The translations under genes were made by a program, and so were the position numbers. From Papio anubis (Eukaryota; Chordata; Mammalia; Primates; Cercopithecidae), in NCBI RefSeq assembly GCF_008728515.1, contig NC_044981.1, positions 98,096,043 to 98,160,042 of the forward strand: 64,000 nt of DNA. Reading direction: 5' to 3'. Below the pieces are notes generated by a model that was not told the DNA's origin, made no database searches, and worked only from the letters and a program-made list of their open reading frames with translations. Below, piece after piece: positions 36,887 through 48,339 of the stretch (position 1 is the first letter of the stretch; each line of letters opens with the position of its first letter).

Positions 36887-37045
36887 CAGGCATGCACTAC
36901 CATGACCACTAATTAAAAAAAAAAAATTGTTTATAGAGGTGAGAGTCTCACTATGTTGCTAGCCTTGGACTCCTAGCCTCAAGGGATCCCCCTGCCTTGG
37001 CCTTCCAAAGCACTGGGATTACAGGCCTGAGCCACCATACTCAGG
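36887..37045 (-). mobile_element. Old Alu monomer or AluJ fragment, antisense
   Basis: aggcatgcactaccatgacc, gagagtctcactatgttgct and gcactgggattacaggcctg form about half an Alu, diverged to the level of AluJ/FLAM. Confidence 0.8.
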
Positions 37046-37851
37046 TTATAGTCATAATTTTATTAGTACAATCAGAGCTTAAAATGCTACCACAATTTTA
37101 TGTGTTTGTATGAATGTACCAATATTCATTGCTTTATAAATAATAATCACTGTTTGTATACTTATCTAGTAAACAAAACTTATTAGAATTTATACTTTTC
37201 TCCCTGTGAGAATCTCATTTCTATTAGTTTCAAAGTTATCACTACTGGTGGGTTTACATTTCATGATCCTTACACACCAAATTCAGGCCACTCAGAGTCA
37301 ATTCACATTTCTTCCAGGTCAGTACAATCATTTTATAATAAAATTTAATGTGTCTTACAATGGATAAATTATCACAATCTTTTCTCTAAAGTGATTTATG
37401 ACTTCGAAAATGTTTTTTGACAAATCCTTCACTAGGTAAAAATAATTTATATTTTAATCACATTTCTTCATAGCTATTATATTTTTTATTAAATAACATT
37501 TTTCATGAAAATCCCTACATTAACATTATATGCCAGAAAGCATTTTTATATTTATTAACCATGCTTCAATTTGTTAAATATATGTTATATATATATATGA
37601 GACAAATTTTGAGTTAAACACTTGAAATCAAGGGAATATCGAGCATAATTGTCATTTTGAAAGTTTCAACTACATGCATTTCACTCAGATCTCATTATAC
37701 CACTGAAAACAATTGAAAATTATGGACACATTATATATTACATGTTATAAAATATATTGTTCTGTGAAACACATAATTTTGTATAATTTCAATGTACTCT
37801 CTTGAGGCTTGCACTATTAAACAGTACCTATGTTTCTCCCAGATTATTATG
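37046..37851. other. No recognised feature
   Basis: Very AT-rich. A short (TA)n run lies at 37586-37600. Confidence 0.5.
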
Positions 37852-38116
37852 CAATGGTCTCTCAGTATCCATGGGGGATTTGCTCCAGGTGCTCCTGTGG
37901 ATACTTGAACTGTATATGCTCAAGTTTCTTATATGAAATGGTATAGTATTTGCATATAACCTATGCACATCATCCCATATACTTTAAATCATCTCAATAT
38001 TCCTTATAATACCTAATATAATGTAAATGTTATGTAAGCAGTTGTTATACAATTTTGTTTAGAAAATAATGGCAAAAAAACAAAAAGATTTGACATCTTC
38101 AGTATAGATGCTTTTC

Positions 38117-40023
38117 CTATTATTATTATTATACCTTAAGTTTTAGGGTACATGTGAACAATGTGCAAGTTTGTTACATAGGTATACATGTGTCATGTTG
38201 GTTTGCTGCACCAATTAACTCCTCAATTACATTGGGTATTTCTCCTAATGCTATCCCACCCTCTTCCCTCCACCCCATGACAGGCCCCCGTGTGTGATTT
38301 ACTCCGCTCTGTGTCTAAGTATTCTCATTGTTCAATTCCCACCTATGAGTGACAACATGTGGTGTTTGGTTTCCTGTCCTTGTGATAGTTGGCTCAGAAT
38401 GATGGCTTGCAGCTTCATCCATGTCCCTGCAAAGGACATGAACTCACCCCTTTTTTATGGCTGCATAGTATTCCCTGGTGTGTATGTGCCATATTTTCTT
38501 AATCCAGTCTAACATTCATGGCTATTTGGGTTGTTTCCAAGTTTTTGCTATTGTGAATAGTGCTGCAATAAACATACATGTGCATGTGTCTTTATAGTAG
38601 AATTTTAATCCTTTGGGTATATACCCAGTAATGGTATTGCTGGGTCAAATGGTATTTCTAGTTCTAGATCCTTGACGAATTGCCACACTGCCTTCCACAA
38701 TGGTTGAACTAGTTTACACTCCCACCAACAGCGTAAAAGTGTTCTATTTCTCCACATCCTCTCCAGCATCTGTGGTTTCCTGACTTTTTAATGATTGCCA
38801 TTCTAACTAGTGTGAGATGGTATCTCATTGTGGTTTTGATTTGCATTTCTCTGATGACCAGTGATGATGGGCATTTTTTCATGTGTCTGTTGGCTGCATA
38901 AATGTCTTCTTTTAAGAAGTGTCTGTTCATATCCTTCACCCATTTTTGATGGGGTTGTTTGATTTTTTCTTGTAAATTTGCTTAAGTTCTTTGTAGATTC
39001 TGGATATTAGCCTTTTGTCAGATGGGTAGATTGCAAAACTTTTCTCTCATTCCGTAGGCTGCCTGTTCTCTCTGATGGTAGTTTCTTTTGCTGCGCAGAA
39101 GCACTTTAGTTTAATTAAATCCTGTTTACCTATTTTGGTTTTTGTTACCATTGCTTTTTGTGTTTTAGTCATGCAGTCCTTGCCCCATGCCTATGTTCTG
39201 AGTGGTGTTGCCCAGGTTTTCTTCTAGGGTTTTTATGGTTTAGCTCTAACATTTAAGTCTTTAATGAATCTTGAATTAATTTTTGTATAAGGTATAAGGA
39301 GGGGATCCAGTTTCAGCTTTCTACATATGGCTAGCCAGTCTTCCCAGCACCATTTATTAAATAGGGAATCCTTTCCCCATTGCTTGTTTTTGTCAGATTT
39401 GTCAAAGATCAGATGGTTGTACATGTGTGGTGTTATTTCTGAGGCCTCTGTTCTGTTCATTTGTCTATCTCCCTGTTTTGGTACCAGTACCATGCTCTTT
39501 CACTTACTGTAGCTTTGTAGTATAGTTTGAAGTCAGGTAGCATGATGCCTCCAGCATTGTTCTTTTCGCTTAGGATTGTCTTGGGAATGCAGGCTCTTTT
39601 TTGGTTCCACATGGACTTTAAAGTAGTTTTTTCCAATTCTGTGAAGAAAGTTATTGGTAGCTTGATGGGGATGGCATTGAATCTATAAATTACCTTGAGT
39701 GGTATGGCCATTTTCACGATATTGATTCTTCCTATTCATGAGCATGAAATGTTCTTTCATTTGTTTGTGTCCGCTTTTATTTCACTGAGCAGTGGTTTGT
39801 AGTTCTCCTTGAAGAGGTCCTTCACATCCCTTGTAAGTTGGTCCTAGGTATTTTATTTTCTTTGTAGCAATAGTGAATGGGGGTTCACTCATGATTTGGC
39901 TCTCTGTTTGTCTGTTATTGGTGTAGAGCAATGCTTGTGATTTTTGTACATTTATTTTGTATCCTGAGACTTGGCTGAAGTTGCTTATCAGCTTAAGGAG
40001 ATTTTGGGCTGAGGTGATGGGGT
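38117..40023 (-). pseudogene. L1 ORF2 C-terminal part and 3'UTR, degenerate
   Basis: On the minus strand, frames at 39457-39717 (VIYRFNAIPIKLPITFFTEL), 39233-39493 and 38709-38939 (MNRHFLKEDIYAANRHMKKC) give the familiar C-terminal half of L1 ORF2p in the right order but in different frames with stops between. The 3'UTR end aligns at ctaaaacttaaggt on the minus strand near 38150. It is not a functional protein. Confidence 0.85.
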
Positions 40024-41028
40024 CTTTACCTTACATGTAAATGGGCTAAATGCCCCAACTAAAAGACACAGACTGACAAATCGGATAAAGAGTCATAGAC
40101 CCATCTTATGTGCAGAGACACACATAGGCTCAAAACAAAGGGATGGAGGACGATCTACCAAGCAAATGGAAAACAAACAAACAAACAAAACAAAACAAAA
40201 ATCAGGGATTGCAATCCTAGTCTCTGATAAAACACGCTTTAAACCAACAAAGATCAGAAGAGAAAAAGAAGGCCATTACATAATAGTAAAGGGATCAATT
40301 CAACAGGAAGAGCTAACGATCCTAAATATATATACATCCAACACACAAGCACCCAGATTCATAAAGCAAGTCCTTAGAGACCTACAAAGAGACTTAGACT
40401 CCCACACAATAATAATGGGAGACTTTAACAACCCACTGTCAATATTAGACAGATCAACGAGACAGAAAGTTAACAAGAATATCCAGGACTTGGACTCAGC
40501 TCTGCACTAAGTGGACCTAATAAACATCTACAGAACTCTCCACCTGAAGTCAACAGAATATACATTTTTCTCAGCACCACATCGCACTTATTCCAAAATT
40601 GACCACATAGTTGGAAGTAAAGCACTGCTCAGCAAATGTGAAAGAACAGAAATCACAACAAACTGTCTTTCAGACCACAGTGCAATCAAATTAGAACTCA
40701 AGATTAAGAAACTCACTCAAAACCACACAACTACATGGAAACTGAAGAACCTTCTCCTGAATGACCACTGGGTACATAACGAAATGAAAGCAGAAATAAA
40801 GATGTTCTTTGAAGCCAATGAGAACAAAGACACAACATACCAGAATCTCTGGGACACACTTAAAGCAGTGTGTAGAGGGAAATTTGTAGCACTAAATGCC
40901 CACAAGAGAAAGCAGGAAAGATATAAAATTGACACCCTAACATCACAATTAAAAGAACTAGAGAAGCAACAGCAAACAAATTCAAAAGCTAGCAGAAGGC
41001 AAGAAGTAACCAAGATCAGAGCAGAACT
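40024..41028 (+). pseudogene. L1 ORF2 endonuclease domain, inverted and inactivated
   Basis: Two adjacent frames (40166-40510 and 40511-41077) encode the APE-like endonuclease. MGDFNNPLS, then TYSKIDH (with the catalytic Asp) and SDHSAIKLEL (with the catalytic His) are visible. A TAA at 40508-40510 separates them. Near 40100-40105 the region around the expected QETH catalytic Glu motif is missing: only one cccatc remains where the L1 consensus I remember has two, about 26 bp apart. The segment ends at gcagaact (41021-41028) and joins antisense ORF1 sequence at ttgcatg. Confidence 0.85.
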
Positions 41029-42041
41029 TTGCATGTTTTTGCAGTGGCTGGTACTGGTTGTTCCTTTCCATGTTTAGTGCTTCCTTCAGGAGCTCTTGCA
41101 AGGCAGGGCTGGTGGTGACAAAATCCCTCAGCATTTGCTTGTCTGTAAAAGATTTTATTTATCCTTCACTTATGAAGCTTAGTTTAGCTGGATATGAAAT
41201 TCTGAGTTGAAAATTCTTTTCTTTAAGAATGTTGAATATTAGCCCCCACTCCTTTCTGGCTTGTAGAGTTTCTGCTGAGAGATCCACTGTTAGCCTGATA
41301 GGCTTCCCTTTGTGGGTAACCGGACCTTTCTCTCTGGATGCCCTTAGCATTTTTTCCTTCATTTCAACCTTGGTGAATCTGAAAACTGTGTGTCTTGGGG
41401 TTGTTCTTCTCGAGGCATATCTTTGTGATATTCTCTGTATTTCCTCAATTTGAATGTTGGCCTGCCTTGCTAGGTTGGGGAAATTCTCCTGGATAATATC
41501 CTGAAGAGTGTTTTCCACCTTGGTTCCATTCTCCCCATCAATTTCAGGTACACCGGTCAATCATAGATTTCGTCTTTTCTCATAGTCCCATATTTCTTGG
41601 AGACTTTGTTTGTTTCTTTTTACTCTTTTTTCTCTAAACCTTTCCTCTCACTTTATTTCATTAATTTGATCTTCAATCACTGATACCTTTTCTTCCACTT
41701 GATCAAATCGGCTATTGAAGCTTGTGCATGCATCACGTAGTTCTCGTGCTATAGTTTTCAGTGCCATCAAGTCATTTAAGGTCTTCTCTAAACACTGTTT
41801 ATTCTAGTTAGCCATATATCTAATCTTTTTTCAAGGTTTTTAGCTTCCTTGCGATGAGTTCAAACATCCTCCTTTAGCTCAGAAAAGCTTATTACTGACC
41901 TTCTGAAGCCTACTTCTGTCAGCTCATCAAAGTCATTCTCCGTCCAGCTTTGTTCCATTGCTGTTGAGGAGCTGCGATCCTTTGGAGAACAGGTGCTCTG
42001 ATTTTTTGAATTTTCAATTTTCTGGTCTGGTTTCTCCCCAT
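41029..42041 (-). pseudogene. L1 ORF1 (RNA-binding chaperone), broken copy
   Basis: On the minus strand a start-like atg lies at 42041-42039. The length to 41029, about 1.0 kb, is close to a complete ORF1 (about 338 codons). The best frame (41159-41560, 133 codons) encodes GTKVENTLQDIIQENFPNLA, then RFTKVEMKEKMLRASREKG and LSAETLQARKEWG, which are the RRM and C-terminal domain of ORF1p. Upstream coiled-coil sequence is present in broken frames. Stops and indels make it a pseudogene. Confidence 0.85.
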
Positions 42042-43071
42042 TTTTGTGGTTTTATCTACCTTTGGTTTTTGATGCTGGTGACTTACAGATGGGGTTTTGG
42101 TGTGGATGTCCTTTTTGTTGATGATGATGCTATTCTTTTCTGTTTGTTAGTCTTCCTTCTAAGAGTCAGCTCCCTCAGCTACACCTCTGTTGGAGTTTAC
42201 TGGAGGTCCACCCCAGACCCTGTTTGCCTGGGTATCACCAGTGGAAGCTTCAGAACAGCAAATATTGCAGAACAACAAATATTGCTGACTGATCCTTCCT
42301 CTGGAAGCTTCATCCCAGAAGAGCACCCACTTGTATGAGGTGTCAGTCGGCCCCTACTGGGAGGTGACTCCCAGTTAGGCTACATGGGGGTCAGAGACCC
42401 ACTTGAAAAGACAGTCTGTTTGTTCTCAGAGCTCAAACACCTTGATGGGAGAATCACTGCTCTCTTCAGGGCTGTCAGACAGGGATGTTTAAGTCTGCAG
42501 AAGTTTCTGTTGCCTTTTGTTCAGCTATGCCCTGCCCCCAGAGTTGGGGTTTACAGAGGCAGTAGGCTTGCAGAGCTGCCATGGCTTCCGCCCAGTTTGA
42601 ACTTCCCTGGCCTCTTTGTTTATCTACTGAAGCCTCAGCAATGGCAGATGCCCCTCCCCTGCCAGGCGGCTGCCTTGCAGGTCTGATCTCAGATTGCTGT
42701 GCTAGCAGTGAGCAAGGTTCCATGGGTGTGGGACCCAAAGAGCCAGGCACGGGATATAATCTCCTGGTGTGTCATTTGCTAAGACCATTGGAAAAGCGCA
42801 GTATTTGAGCAGGAGTGTCCCAATTTTCCAGGTACCATCTGTCACGACTTCCCTTGGCTAAGAAAGGGAAATCCACCGACCCTTGCACTTCCCGGGTGAG
42901 GCGATGCCCTGCTCTGCTTCTGCTCACCCTCCATGGGCTGCATCCACTGTCCAACCAGTCCCAGTGAGATGAACCAGGTACCTCAGTTGGAAATACAGAA
43001 ATCACCCATCTTCTGCGTCGATCACACAGGGAGCTGCAGATGGGAGCTGTTCCTATTCAGCCATCTTGGAA
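42042..43071 (-). promoter_or_regulatory. L1PA 5'UTR (internal promoter region)
   Basis: This is the GC-richer 5'UTR of insertion B, running on the minus strand from ccaagatgg at the 5' end (43069-43061) to the ORF1 start. In intact L1 this region carries the internal RNA polymerase II promoter and an antisense promoter, and ccaagatgg matches the YY1 site at the 5' end. Whether it is active here is unknown. Frames on both strands within it are incidental. Confidence 0.75.
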
Positions 43072-43155
43072 CAGAATCACTTTTTTTATTTTTTTAACAT
43101 TTTCAATTTCTGGTTAGTTAAGTCCATGGATGTGGAACTCATAGATACAAAATCT

Positions 43156-44820
43156 TAGCTATACTTTCTCTAAATATTTGAAAATATTGCTAAATATTTA
43201 AAAATAGAATTTAATATTCTAAAAGATTAAGTTCTTAAAATACACACAATTACTAACATTCTCAGTAAAAATAAATGTTTATGCTATCAACCCAAAATTT
43301 CAAATAGAATATGATAATTATCCCAAATATATGTATATATTAAGATATATACATTTTAATCACATAGCTTGAAATAAATAATATATATTATTTTACACAT
43401 AATATATATTTATCTTAATATAATATATGTTATATATTTGGGATAATTATCTTCGGGCAATATATTCTCTTTGAGATAATTATATATATATTTTAATAAC
43501 ATAGCATATTAGGGGAGAAATCACATTTTAAAATATTCAGACATTACAGACATAGCAAAAAAGAACAATAAAATTTTATTTTTATCCTAATTTTAAAATA
43601 ATTTTATTATAACTAAGAAATTGTATGAACTTTTAGCATAATTATATTTTCATAATCATGTTGAATAATTATCATTATGAATTTTAGAATACAAATATAA
43701 GATTTGTATATATTGGTTAATTCAATGAAATAGAAATATTTCTGAATGATTCTCTAATATATGTTCATTTATCTTCTTATTTATTTAAATTAAGAGTGCA
43801 GAAAAATATTATTTGATAGAGATCATTCTTTTAATGTTTAGAAATATTCTATGTATAGCAAACTTTATTTAAAAAATAAAAACTGCATTCTTCACCATAA
43901 AGAGTATTTTTTTCCCTCTCAAATGTATGCAACTGGACAATGACACTCATAACTTTCTATACATGTAATGCTTTATATCATTCCTAATACGCATTTACCT
44001 CTCCCTCAAACTGCCAAAAAGAAGGTAAATAAGTTAAAAAATACTGTGAAATTTTTAACTATCCAAGTATTACAATTAACAAATATTTTATGGGTTGACT
44101 ATTTCTCCACAATTGCCAACAGACAAATACAATGATGTCTGCTCTCGCCGCTTATATTAAACAATTTAACTATTGCTCTAAAGTACAAAAGAGAAATTCA
44201 GTTTAAGTTAAAAAGGAAGCAACAAAACTTTTATTCATATATGTTATTATCGCGTACTTACAAAATCTTAAGGGGAAAACACTTACTACTAATAAGATTA
44301 AGCAAGCTCCCAGACACTGATATGAACATGCACACACATACACACTCAAAAGTACCTGTTGTTAATGCAAATATATAAAAATTTGATTTTTGTTTTGTTT
44401 TGGTTTTGCTTTTGTTTTCAATTCATTGGGGGAGAGAACAGTTTGCTTAGTATAAAAATAATTTGTGAGGCAAGGAGTACAGATGAGGATGGCAAACACG
44501 GGATATATGCTCCCCTCAGTCTGGCCCTACGGGACGGGCTTGTTCCCCTATCATAAGTGGGGTGAGTAAGGGCAAAAATGTGCTGCCGTAAGTAAAACAT
44601 AGGCAGAAAATAAGTTTTTTATGCTCTCTTGCTCAGTGTCTTTATCTATATTGTATCTATCCCAAATAGACTTTAATAGTTATTCTTCGAACTATGTCAT
44701 CATCAAAAACTGCTGAGTTAACTAGAATTTAGAAGGAATTTTATGTATTATTTATGTTTTTTTTCCAAATTTAAATCTTTACTAGCACTGTTATTTGGAA
44801 GTATAACTCTCTTTCTCTTC
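43156..44820. other. Very AT-rich DNA with a long inverted repeat
   Basis: No gene is recognised. Positions 44450-44610 are slightly GC-richer and carry short frames on both strands without a known motif. Confidence 0.5.
43313..43451. repeat. Imperfect inverted repeat, arms of 35-41 bp
   Basis: gataattatcccaaatatat at 43313-43332 is the exact reverse complement of 43432-43451. Pairing extends imperfectly to 43347 and back to 43411, leaving a spacer of about 63 bp. The sequence is AT-rich. It could be a cruciform-prone site or a decayed palindromic element. Confidence 0.8.
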
Positions 44821-44825
44821 CTATA

Positions 44826-44855
44826 TGTGTGTGTGTGTGTGTGTCTATGTGTGTA
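44826..44855. repeat. (TG)n microsatellite
   Basis: About nine TG units, then a ctatgtgtgtag tail. Confidence 0.9.
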
Positions 44856-45144
44856 GCAGTAGGCTTCTCCAAAAAGAAAGTAGTACCTGCCGGATCTCTT
44901 TAGTGTCTAGGCTCATACCTATCACAGCATCATTTCCACCACATTTCACATTTATGTCCTGCAGGATTTTACTGAGAATAATAAAGTATAGAAGAGTGAG
45001 TAAAAGCAATGATGCTTGAAAAATGCTAAAAGAGTATATCTTAAATATTGTCGCCACGAAAATAAGTATATGTAAATCAGCTTGATTTAACATTTCATGA
45101 TGTATGAATAAACCGAAATATGAAGAAAAAGAAAAGAGTAATGG
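44856..45144. other. No recognised feature
   Basis: Short unassigned stretch. Confidence 0.45.
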
Positions 45145-45265
45145 TACTAGTATCAGACAAATATAGGTTTTGTCTTGACTTTTTTATTGAAAGCTGAATG
45201 ATCCTGGATAATGTATTTTTCTTTCTTATAAAATGGGAATTAAAACAGGTCATGTTAAAAGGAAT
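45145..45265 (+). mobile_element. Probable MIR fragment, sense
   Basis: agtatcagacaaatataggt, tgatcctggataatgtattt and tcttataaaatgggaattaa match, weakly but in order, the MIR consensus (gtcagacctgggt, ttgggcaagttactta, tctgtaaaatgggga). Confidence 0.5.
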
Positions 45266-45269
45266 TTGC

Positions 45270-46789
45270 ATTGCTTTATTAATAGTGATTCAAAGGTTAG
45301 AAAATATATCCTTATGTAATATATTTTATTTTAAAAGTCCTAAAATTAACCAACATCATCAACAAAAGTTTTAGCGAGTCCACATTTTTTTTTCCAACAA
45401 TTTGGTCTAAACTGAAGAATGTGATTTTCCACGTTTAAGATGAGAACCATGTAATTAGTTATTTAAAACAAGGAAATGGTTAGGGATACCTCAACTTTTA
45501 TTACAGTAACCCATAAGATTTCAATTAGTCAGTGGTCAACATTGTTATTTTATCTTGTAGGACTGAATCAAACAACATACGAAATGTCATTTATTTAGCA
45601 ATCTGGACATTTTTACTGTAGTTTAAATCTGAGTCAGCGAATTAGCCTAAGAGCACACATTGTATTGTGTTTCATTCAAGTATGTGAGTAAACACATGTG
45701 TGTCATTCATATATAAATATTAAAGTCGGAGACATTTAATATTTTGTCCCTGACATTCTACACATTTACTCTTAAATATTAGAGTACTTTCCCAATAATA
45801 TATAACCACACTACAATTATCAAAATCATTAATTAGAACATGTCACAGTATTTTTTATATAAATCAATTGTACATATTCAAATTTCATCTATTGCTTTGT
45901 TATTGTCCTTATTAGCTATTTTTGTTTTTTCAATGTAAGGTTCAATTCAATCCATGCATTACATTTATTTACCACATTACATTAGTATTTTTTAATCTGT
46001 AAGACTTCCTTAGCCTTTCCTTGGCTTTCATGACCTTGACATTTTTTAAAAATTGCAGGCCACTTATTTTATGGAATGTTCTTCAATTTATTTTTGACTC
46101 CTGCTTGCTAATGATTACATTTAAATGATATACTTTTGATAGGAACATCACAGAAGTGATGCTGTGTCTCTCTCAGTGCCTCCTATTAGGAAGCACATGC
46201 TGTCAGTTTGTCCCATTATTGCTGATGGTGACTTTGATTATTTGCCTAAGGAGATAGCTGCTAGGTAAATCCACTATAAAATTATTGGTTCTTCTTTAAA
46301 TATATATATAAAAACGTAATTTGACAATATTCAAACATCCTGATCCTCATTAAACTTTTGCCTGCTAGTTTAGCTCATGCTCTTGATTTTTGTCTTATTC
46401 GATTTTTATAATAGTTTCTAAGTGGTGTTGTTTCTAATGCTATCATTTTTTCTATCTATCAGTACTTGTAAAAGCTATTTTCAGCTGAACTAGAATAGCT
46501 CAGTGCATATCTCCAGGGATGCCTGGAAGTTTGAAACTGACTCTTGGCCAAGAGAAGAATGAAAGGACTAACAAATGATGTATAATATAGTGTTTAAAGT
46601 TTGAAACTTTCCTGGTGTCACCAGGCCAGTTTGCAGACTTTTAGCTGGTGTAACTGGTTATACAGGTTGGCTTGGCCATGTGACTAGAAGAGTATACAGG
46701 TTCCCACTGGGAATTTTTCGGAAGCTCTTTCAAAACCTAGATGCTTTGCACAAGTCATAGTGTTTTCTGTTTCAAAGATGAAGCACATC
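45270..46789. other. No recognised feature
   Basis: AT-rich, single-copy looking, with no long frame of interest. Confidence 0.5.
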
Positions 46790-46950
46790 TTGTGGAATGT
46801 TCCCAACACAAGGAAATGATAAATGTTTGTAGGTGATGGATATCACAATTATATGGATTTTATCATTATACAGTGTATGTTTGTAACAAAATATCATATG
46901 TCCCATAAATGCACACAATTATGTATCTATAAAAATTAAACATCTATTTA
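46790..46950 (+). mobile_element. L1M 3' end, sense
   Basis: acacaaggaaatgataaatg, tttatcattatacagtgtat and aaaatatcatatgtcccata match the terminal 3'UTR of L1MA/L1MB elements. An Alu follows its A-rich end. Confidence 0.7.
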
Positions 46951-46955
46951 ATAAA

Positions 46956-47268
46956 AGAATAATCTTGCATCTAGACACGGTGGCTCACGCCTTTAATCCC
47001 AGCACTTTGGGAGGCTGAGGCAGAATATCACTTGAAGTCAGGAGTTCCAGGCCTGCCTGGCCAACACGGTGAAATCTTGTCTCTACTAAAAATAGAAAAA
47101 TTAGTCAGGCATGCTGGCAGGTGCCTGTAATTCCATCTACTCAGGAGACTGAGGCAGGAGAATCACTTGATCCTGGGAGGTGGAGGTTGTAGTGCACAGA
47201 GATCGTGTCACTGCACTCCAGCCTGGGCGACAGAGTGAGACTCCGTCTCAAAAAAAAAAAAGAATAAT
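46956..47268 (+). mobile_element. AluS/J-like element with target-site duplication
   Basis: A sense Alu from ctagacacggtggctcacgc (46971 region) to cgacagagtgagactccgtc and an A-tail. agaataat occurs at 46956-46963 and 47261-47268, flanked by A-runs, consistent with insertion at an A-rich L1 tail. Confidence 0.9.
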
Positions 47269-47269
47269 T

Positions 47270-48205
47270 CTGGGGAACTGTGCCTAGAAGTCTCTCAGGC
47301 TAATAATGCTTGTCTGTACACTCTTTCTTTTGCTGTGCTATATCTTTTGCCTTTGTTGAATGTTTTTCACAAGTATGCTCTCTGAAGTCTTTTGTATCCT
47401 TTTTACTATCTGGTCCTGTGAAATACTATTTATATTGTAAGACAGGGCAGTCCCTTTTCTCTCATTCATTCATTTATACATTCATTTTTGTCAATATGCA
47501 CTCATAGTTTCTTGCTTAATTCCACAAAACTCCTGTTACTATCATTTCTTTGGATGTTAAAATTTCTAAGCTTTGACTATTGGGAGATCTTTCAAGTTGG
47601 TTGTGTTGTCCTGTTGACAGGTATAGAGAACACAATTATATATCTTCTTCTACCCATTTTGGATTCATGGCTGAAGCCCCTATACCAAAAAAATATTGAA
47701 AATATAAAAGCATACAAGTTTATTTAATGCAGTTTTACCTGGCACAGGAGTCTTTATAAGAAAATTAATACCCTGAAAAACAGTTAAGCCTTAGTGTTTT
47801 TTTATAGTAGTTTTACGGGAAATTGCACAGCTGTGGAGAAATCTAATAGGGCAAAAAATATATAATCTAGTGATAATAAACTAGGGTGGTGGTGAACTCA
47901 GTAAGGCTTATTTGATCGTATTCTTCTGAGTCCCTGTATCTTCAGCGATAAGGATGCCTGTTTCCACCAGGTATGGGGAGGGCATCTGTCACATGAAAGT
48001 CTACGATCTGCTTCAGCGGAAGGTAAGAAAAGTCTTCCTAGATTTTGTGAACTGCTTCAGGGAAGAGATGAGAGGAAGTCAACATGAACTTTCTCCTTCA
48101 GTCGTTTTCTCAAATTCTTTCAGTTTAAAATATTCAATATGCCAAAGGACGTATTTAAGATTTTATATGCTTTTCTCTGCTTTAGTTTTTCATGGCAGCA
48201 AGAAG
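47270..48205. other. Probably ancient repeat DNA, not named
   Basis: Positions 47560-47620 (ttgactattgggagatcttt, caagttggttgtgttgtcct) look like a widespread old repeat. Positions 47700-48180 have the texture of an old ERVL-type LTR (cacaggagtctttataagaa, tttccaccaggtatggggag). I cannot assign either with certainty. A 126-codon frame (47954-48334) spans part of this and the microsatellite, without a domain. Confidence 0.35.
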
Positions 48206-48223
48206 TCCATGTGTGCATATACA

Positions 48224-48335
48224 CAGAGTGTGTGTACACACACACACTCCATATATATACGTATGTATACATATATGTATATATATGTGTGTGTGTCTCT
48301 GTGGGTGCATGTACAATTATATACACACACATAGG
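48224..48335. repeat. Composite TG/CA and TA microsatellite with a small palindrome
   Basis: gagtgtgtgt at 48226-48235 pairs exactly with acacacactc at 48240-48249 over a 4-nt loop. It is followed by atatatac/gtatgtatac runs, (TG)n and (CA)n. Tyr/Cys-rich frames on both strands arise from it. Confidence 0.92.
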
Positions 48336-48339
48336 TTTT

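Larger units (their letters stand above)
38117..43071 (-). mobile_element. L1PA insertion B: 5' and 3' ends antisense, endonuclease segment inverted
   Basis: In L1 order from the minus strand: 5' end at 43071 (ccatcttgg, with ttcctattcagccatcttgg), 5'UTR and ORF1 to 41029; then 41028-40024 in the opposite orientation (ORF2 endonuclease); then late ORF2 and 3'UTR from 40023 to 38117. About 1.3 kb of middle ORF2 is missing. A simple truncation or simple 5' inversion cannot give antisense-sense-antisense. The target duplication is unclear. The long left part still encodes L1-like frames but is interrupted throughout. Confidence 0.85.
37852..43155 (+). mobile_element. Second MER2, split by a nearly 5 kb L1
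   Basis: The left part 37852-38116 begins caatggtctctcagtatcca and reaches gatgcttttcc. The right part 43072-43155 resumes with gttaagtccatggatgtgga and cattttcaatttctgg, which is the MER2 3' portion in the right order and orientation. The L1 lies between them, so the L1 is younger than this MER2. It is 4.4 kb from the other MER2. Confidence 0.8.

Noticed and set aside
40166..41077. Two adjacent frames that could be read as an active endonuclease gene
   Set aside because: They are an L1 ORF2 fragment with an internal stop, a deletion at the catalytic Glu motif and no reverse transcriptase downstream.
47954..48334. A 126-codon plus-strand frame
   Set aside because: Its end is microsatellite sequence and its start lies in probable old repeat DNA; no domain is recognisable.
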